This document shows, in pieces, positions 30,539 through 34,472 of a stretch of 34,472 nt of DNA. The DNA lies in IMG/VR virus record IMGVR_UViG_3300046028_000173, positions 1 through 34,472 of that record; one strand, 5' to 3'. Below the pieces are notes generated by a model. The model was not told the DNA's origin. It searched no databases and saw only the letters and a list, made by a program, of their open reading frames with translations. Source of the stretch: a virus. Positions within the stretch are counted from its first letter, which is position 1. Every line of letters begins with the position of its first letter. Position numbers and translations under genes: made by a program.

Positions 30539-31375
30539 TTACAAGTCACCTGTATTCGTTGAGGGGAATGAACGTCCAGTGCCCCAGATAATTCTTACTC
30601 CGCCACTACCGCCATTGCCACCCCATGCTCCACCATTATTAGAGCCACCACCACCACCACCACCAAATGAGCCAGCCGCAGAGCCTCCGCTATAACTATT
30701 AGAGGCATCATTGCCACCAGAGCCTCCTAATCCTAATCGAGATGTTGCTGTTCCAAATGTTCCTCCAGCACCACTAGAGCCTTGGCCTAATAATCCTACG
30801 CCACCACCGCCTCCGCCCCCTTCAGAACCAGCACCACCTGCGCCACCACCACCGCCTCCGCCAGAGCCTGCTGAAGCATTTAACCCTCCAGCACTACCAG
30901 CTCCTCCATTTCCAGAGTAACCACCAGCGCCACCACCGCCTCCGCCTTGATTCCCATTTGCAACACCAGCACCTCCATTGCCGCCTCCGTCTCCAACATA
31001 AGAACCACCAGTTGAATTTATTGCGCCACCATAGCCAGCAACAACGGCTGTGCTTACGAAATAGCTATCACCACCTGGTTGAGCTGTTTGGGTGAGGGGC
31101 GGATAATTAGCGCCACCTGCGCCAACAACTACTGTATAAGTGTTGCCAGGTATTACAGAGTAGTTGTTTTTATAACCAAGTCCACCACCTGAACCGCCAG
31201 TAGAACTATTTTCACTTGATGTATTTCCACCTGCACCGCCACCAACACAAACAACACAAACAGATTTAACACCATAAGGTGCAGTCCATGTATATGTTCC
31301 TGCTGATGTATATGCGTCTTGTCCAGTAGGGGGGATTGAACCGCCAACAATAAATGAGTTAATAGCGGCAAACAT
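30539..31375 (-). CDS. Glycine-rich tail fibre/adhesin-like protein (278 aa)
   Basis: The start chosen is the ATG at 31373-31375, which shares TAATG with the stop of the previous fibre gene; an upstream frame to 31411 lies inside that gene. The 278-aa product has an N-terminal beta part (GTYTWTAPYGVKSVCVVCVG) typical of the glycine-rich domain of fibre tips. Then come many poly-Gly runs (up to eight) spaced by short Ser/Ala/Asn stretches, ending GGVRIIWGTGRSF. Poly-Gly helices are known from T-even gp38-type adhesins, so host-receptor binding at a fibre tip is likely (inference). Confidence 0.8.
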   Translation of the reverse strand: MFAAINSFIVGGSIPPTGQDAYTSAGTYTWTAPYGVKSVCVVCVGGGAGGNTSSENSSTGGSGGGLGYKNNYSVIPGNTYTVVVGAGGANYPPLTQTAQPGGDSYFVSTAVVAGYGGAINSTGGSYVGDGGGNGGAGVANGNQGGGGGGAGGYSGNGGAGSAGGLNASAGSGGGGGGGAGGAGSEGGGGGGGVGLLGQGSSGAGGTFGTATSRLGLGGSGGNDASNSYSGGSAAGSFGGGGGGGSNNGGAWGGNGGSGGVRIIWGTGRSFPSTNTGDL

Positions 31376-31953
31376 TATGGTGTGTATCCTTGCGAAACAG
31401 AACCATACCAATTTGTACCATCAGATACAAAGCTAAAAATATCCATTTTCCCTGCGGTAGATGTCATCGTTGGCGTACCAAATGAATTGTACTTAACGCC
31501 AGTAAAAGTAGCAGTACCGCCTCCAGTAGATGCCGCTTGCTTTAACAACAAGATAAACGACTTACCCGCAGTAGCTGTGGGCATCGTGAATGTGCAAGCA
31601 GTAGAAGCAGTTAGTGTTGCCGTTTGAACAGTTCCACTTGTCAAAACTAATGTGTGTGAACTTGTTACAGTACCAATTGCAACAACACTCTCAACATAGT
31701 TCGTAACAGTTGGGTTTGTCAGGGTCTTGTTTGTCAGACCTTGAGTATCTGTCGTACCAACAACATCACCGCTAGGCGCAGTCTTTAGTGCAAAAGCAGC
31801 TAAATCAGCGTCATAGTCTTGCTTCGTAGCAATAGCCGTTGCAATGTTGTTAAACTCAGTATCAATCTCTGTACCCTTGACAATCTTTGCAGGATTACCA
31901 GAGGTAAGGTTATCTTTGGTTGCGAAGTTAGTGCTTTTTGTATAATCAGCCAT
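31375..31953 (-). CDS. Short tail fibre protein (192 aa)
   Basis: This 192-aa protein begins MADYTKSTNFATKDNLTSGN, then IVKGTEIDTEFNNIATAIAT, a segment very common at the virion end of phage tail fibres. LTNKTLTNPTV marks the start of the shaft. The C-terminal ~100 residues are a Thr/Ser-rich beta domain ending in GTNWYGSVSQG, as in fibre tips. It likely attaches to the tail and carries or pairs with the Gly-rich protein encoded next. Confidence 0.85.
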   Translation of the reverse strand: MADYTKSTNFATKDNLTSGNPAKIVKGTEIDTEFNNIATAIATKQDYDADLAAFALKTAPSGDVVGTTDTQGLTNKTLTNPTVTNYVESVVAIGTVTSSHTLVLTSGTVQTATLTASTACTFTMPTATAGKSFILLLKQAASTGGGTATFTGVKYNSFGTPTMTSTAGKMDIFSFVSDGTNWYGSVSQGYTP

Positions 31954-31969
31954 ATCTATTCCTTATCTT

Positions 31970-33529
31970 TTAAGATAATTTCCCATTTTTTGCTTGAATC
32001 TCTATTTTTTGAATAGAAAGTTGTGACCCGTTAATATCAGACTCATAGCCTGTCTGAACAACCTTACCCGTACCACTAGCAGATACTTTTAAAGTATTTA
32101 AAGCAACACCATCAGAATATTCTGCGACTACAGTAGCGTTAGCCCCGTATTCAGCAATGCCATATTGAGCAACACCTTGAACAGGGATGGTTGTTGTCGC
32201 ACTTAGATAGTTTGTCTTGAAGTCGAATCCCCACTTAAAGATGACTGGTTGATTAGTCCCGCCAATTACAACAGTGGAAATCTTCTTTAAAACAGATGTC
32301 TGATTCACATTACCAAGGTCTGCATGGTTGGTGTAATACTGCATTCGATAAGTACTTGTGTGGTCGTTATATCCAGTATATTGACCAATGTAGCCATTCT
32401 TGCCAATATAAACAGCACCACTTCTTAAAGCAACTAAAGCCGTAGGAGTGATAGAGTCCCAAGTAGTTACTCTGCGTGATCCGTCTTGTAATGCTAATTT
32501 AGTATCAAAACAGTAAACAGACTGAGTAACAGGCATCGTCAACAGATAAAAGCCTTCTCGCTCAGAATAAACAGACTTAATGTTTGCCAAATTCTGTGAA
32601 GCAACATCACTCATCAAGTCATTGCGTACATTCTTAGACAAATCGCCTTCAGGAGCAGACTTCTCTTGAATCGTTCTCATCAATGAACGAACACCTGAGT
32701 TTGACAAGAAGATCACATCAGAACTGGTTGTCTGAACACTATCTCTTGCTAAACAACCAATACCTCCAACTGTGTCGGATATGGACATCGTAGAAGGAGT
32801 AGTTGCACCCTGATAAACAAGAATCTGACGCTTACCAAAGATAAATAAGAAACCATTGTGAGCAGCCAAGGCTTGAACTTCATCAGCACCATTAGGCCAA
32901 ACTCTACTTGTGTCTAAAGTACCAGTAGTACCACCAGACCATACATGACCCGCAATTAGATCAGAGAAGCTAACAGTGACTTTATCTCCACTGGTAGAAG
33001 CCACCCACAAGCGACCATAAGCCGATATAGCAATGTTTGCACTAGGAACAGTCCCTACATAGCCAGTCTTCTCAGAAACCCGTCTATAGGTAGTTGTACT
33101 TACAGTAGGATCATAAATCAGAGGATCGTGACCTGTTTGAAAGAAGTAAGTAATCCCATACAAAGAAGCACACTGCCAGTTACTCGCAGTAATAGTAGGA
33201 GCAGAACCACCCCCCCCATAGGTCAACTCAGTCACCGCATTAGATGTACCTAGTTTAAAGAGTTTGTTGTTGCCAGCAAAGAGGACTGTTAAAGTGCCAT
33301 CAGGCTGAACTAGCTCATGGATGACACCAACATCGTTAGCACCAAGGTTTCCAGAAGAGGAGTTAACCCTTGTCCAACCTTTACGTGAACCAATACGACC
33401 ATACTGGTCAATCACACAATTAGTGGCAACCAAAGCAAAGCCTTGCGCTAAATCCAATGGCGAGTCTTGGGTGTTGAGTCCGAAAAACCCTGGTGCGCTA
33501 ATGCTGAATGTTTGGATTGGTTGAGCCAT
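31970..33529 (-). CDS. Tail hub / stabilisation protein, P22 gp10-like (519 aa)
   Basis: This 519-aa protein begins MAQPIQTFSISAPGFFGLNT, then ALVATNCVIDQYGRIGSRKG, a start shared by large beta-rich podovirus tail proteins. The body consists of many beta strands with repeated G-x-x-Y/W motifs, compatible with a propeller fold. By order (adaptor, this gene, fibre) it matches the P22 gp10-type stabilisation protein or T7 gp12-type nozzle that sits below the adaptor ring. The family is inferred, not confirmed. The start overlaps the adaptor stop in TAATG. Confidence 0.78.
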   Translation of the reverse strand: MAQPIQTFSISAPGFFGLNTQDSPLDLAQGFALVATNCVIDQYGRIGSRKGWTRVNSSSGNLGANDVGVIHELVQPDGTLTVLFAGNNKLFKLGTSNAVTELTYGGGGSAPTITASNWQCASLYGITYFFQTGHDPLIYDPTVSTTTYRRVSEKTGYVGTVPSANIAISAYGRLWVASTSGDKVTVSFSDLIAGHVWSGGTTGTLDTSRVWPNGADEVQALAAHNGFLFIFGKRQILVYQGATTPSTMSISDTVGGIGCLARDSVQTTSSDVIFLSNSGVRSLMRTIQEKSAPEGDLSKNVRNDLMSDVASQNLANIKSVYSEREGFYLLTMPVTQSVYCFDTKLALQDGSRRVTTWDSITPTALVALRSGAVYIGKNGYIGQYTGYNDHTSTYRMQYYTNHADLGNVNQTSVLKKISTVVIGGTNQPVIFKWGFDFKTNYLSATTTIPVQGVAQYGIAEYGANATVVAEYSDGVALNTLKVSASGTGKVVQTGYESDINGSQLSIQKIEIQAKNGKLS

Positions 33530-34179
33530 TAAACTGCCTCAAAAGAGCCAAATTCTGGATAGCGAGTAGCTTCCGTAGAAATGTAATCAGAGAGCATAGA
33601 CCTGTACAACTGATAAGCCTCTGAAGAAGATAGACCACCATCCTCACCACGCTCAACCAAAGCACGAGCATAAGCACTCTGAACCACCAACTCAGATGGC
33701 ATCAGAATTACAGTAGCATCAGAAGTCAATGGTGCTTGTGGCACGACCAAGCTAAATCTTAGACTAACTACGCCATCAGGAATGGGAAATACAGTTACTT
33801 TAGTGTCATAACTAGCATCTACACCATCAAAAGCATAATACAAAGGTACACCACTAGAGACAGTCCCAAAGTTCAAATAACGATTCATGTTAACAAACGG
33901 GATGTTTGTCATGGCTGTGTTATTCGTATCATTGATAACGTCTTGAACACGGAACTTCTGTCCTGCCCCTGTTAAGGAGTAAGAAGATGTCCCTGCAACA
34001 GTAGAAACTACTACTGTAGTACCCAATATGTTCCACTCATAAGAGTCTTCTATTTGACGCTTGGCATCATTGACAAACTTGCCAATCAAAGAGGAATAGC
34101 TTGTTTCGGTAACAGTAGAGACTTCTTCTTCTCTGAGTCGGACAAGAACGTCATTAACAGCTTGAAGGTATGTGGTCAT
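33529..34179 (-). CDS. Tail adaptor (T7 gp11 / P22 gp4-like)
   Basis: This 216-aa protein begins MTTYLQAVNDVLVRLREEEV; the pattern NDVL-RL-E-x-VST, followed by KFVNDAKRQIEDSYEWNILG, is that of the head-tail adaptor or tail tube A family (helical bundle with a Trp near residue 49). The middle is beta-rich and the end helical and acidic. Twelve copies normally sit under the portal. It lies directly before the tail hub gene. The start overlaps the stop of the wrap-around gene (ATGA). Confidence 0.85.
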   Translation of the reverse strand: MTTYLQAVNDVLVRLREEEVSTVTETSYSSLIGKFVNDAKRQIEDSYEWNILGTTVVVSTVAGTSSYSLTGAGQKFRVQDVINDTNNTAMTNIPFVNMNRYLNFGTVSSGVPLYYAFDGVDASYDTKVTVFPIPDGVVSLRFSLVVPQAPLTSDATVILMPSELVVQSAYARALVERGEDGGLSSSEAYQLYRSMLSDYISTEATRYPEFGSFEAV

Positions 34180-34472
34180 GCTCTTGTTAATCCTATTTGT
34201 TCAAAAGTAGCAATAAAACTGAATGAACTAGATGATTGCGTAGTAATTTGAATCTTATCGCCCTCTTCTAAAACGATATAAGCATTGCCATCAAATTGAA
34301 GGTATTGCTTTGAAGTAAAGTCGTAAGCAGTAAGAATATCGTAGGAAGTGGCGGCACTGGCATCATTCCACTGAACAGTAATATGCTTAGTCGATCCACC
34401 AGTATTGTGAATGTACATCACAGTAAACTTGGCGTAGTAACCCGTAGGAACTGTGTAAACAGTTGTCAGCGT
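34176..34472 (-). CDS. Small virion-associated protein, 3' part (start lies at 166 on the circle)
   Basis: This frame is open from the right edge of the window to the TGA at 34176-34178. Only the first 13 codons are missing here; they lie at 128-166 in the left copy. The GTG at 34419-34421 followed by an ATG could be mistaken for the start, but the full gene begins at the ATG at 164-166 and gives 111 aa. The C-terminal part reads YIVLEEGDKIQITTQSSSSF, beta-rich like other small virion proteins. It is followed at once by the tail adaptor gene. Confidence 0.85.
   Translation of the reverse strand, partial: TLTTVYTVPTGYYAKFTVMYIHNTGGSTKHITVQWNDASAATSYDILTAYDFTSKQYLQFDGNAYIVLEEGDKIQITTQSSSSFSFIATFEQIGLTRA
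34346..34472. repeat. Right copy of 127-bp terminal direct repeat
   Basis: Identical to 1-127 over its full length. Removing one copy closes the genome into a circle of 34,345 bp with an intact 111-aa gene across the junction. Confidence 0.93.

Noticed and set aside
34346-34472. Physical direct terminal repeats as in T7
   Set aside because: 127 bp is a typical assembler overlap length, and the repeat lies inside a coding gene; no evidence of a packaging cut was seen.
1-34472. tRNA genes, integrase, attachment site
   Set aside because: No cloverleaf-like segment with a T-loop GTTCRA in a gap and no tyrosine or serine recombinase motif were seen by eye; a tool scan could still find a divergent one.

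Overview
The window is a complete tailed-phage genome of short-tailed (podovirus-like) type. The first 127 bases are repeated exactly as the last 127 (1-127 = 34346-34472), and one gene reads in frame across the junction, so the unit genome is a circle of about 34,345 bp. A two-component spanin pair and a GH19 endolysin point to a Gram-negative host. Several small proteins resemble, from memory only, those of freshwater phages of Betaproteobacteria; the host is not proven here. I found no integrase, tRNA, CRISPR array, insertion sequence, DNA polymerase or RNA polymerase.

Layout on the circle: there is one divergent control region (16173-16297). Rightward from it runs a roughly 6.2 kb block (16298-22483): small unknown genes, a Sak4-like ATPase, a DUF669 ssDNA-binding protein, a Cas4/RecB-like nuclease with an Fe-S type cysteine pattern, an SF2 helicase, and a string of tiny Cys-rich or membrane proteins. 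Leftward from it runs everything else, about 28 kb: a Cro/XRE-like regulator, a DNA methyltransferase, a primase-helicase, a RusA-like resolvase, the terminase subunits, an HNH protein, portal, a large fibre, scaffold, major capsid protein and small virion genes. The leftward block then crosses the contig ends into the tail adaptor, tail and fibre proteins, three large candidate ejection proteins and the lysis cassette. The two blocks converge and overlap by 32 bp at 22452-22483.

Two non-coding elements stand out. At 12599-12887, on and beyond the 3' end of the primase-helicase gene, 18 copies of CGGTAC/GTACCG occur, mostly at exact 10-bp spacing and with a strong hairpin inside: a helically phased, iteron-like array. 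At 11621-11709, upstream of the terminase genes, four DnaA-box sequences (two perfect) lie as two forward and two reverse copies. With no polymerase gene visible, these suggest that the phage recruits the host DnaA/replisome, or at least uses host polymerases with its own primase-helicase.

Genes are packed tightly, with many ATGA, GTGA or TAATG overlaps. These support many starts, including several very short genes (29-56 aa). Most small genes have no function I can name; those entries say only what is visible.
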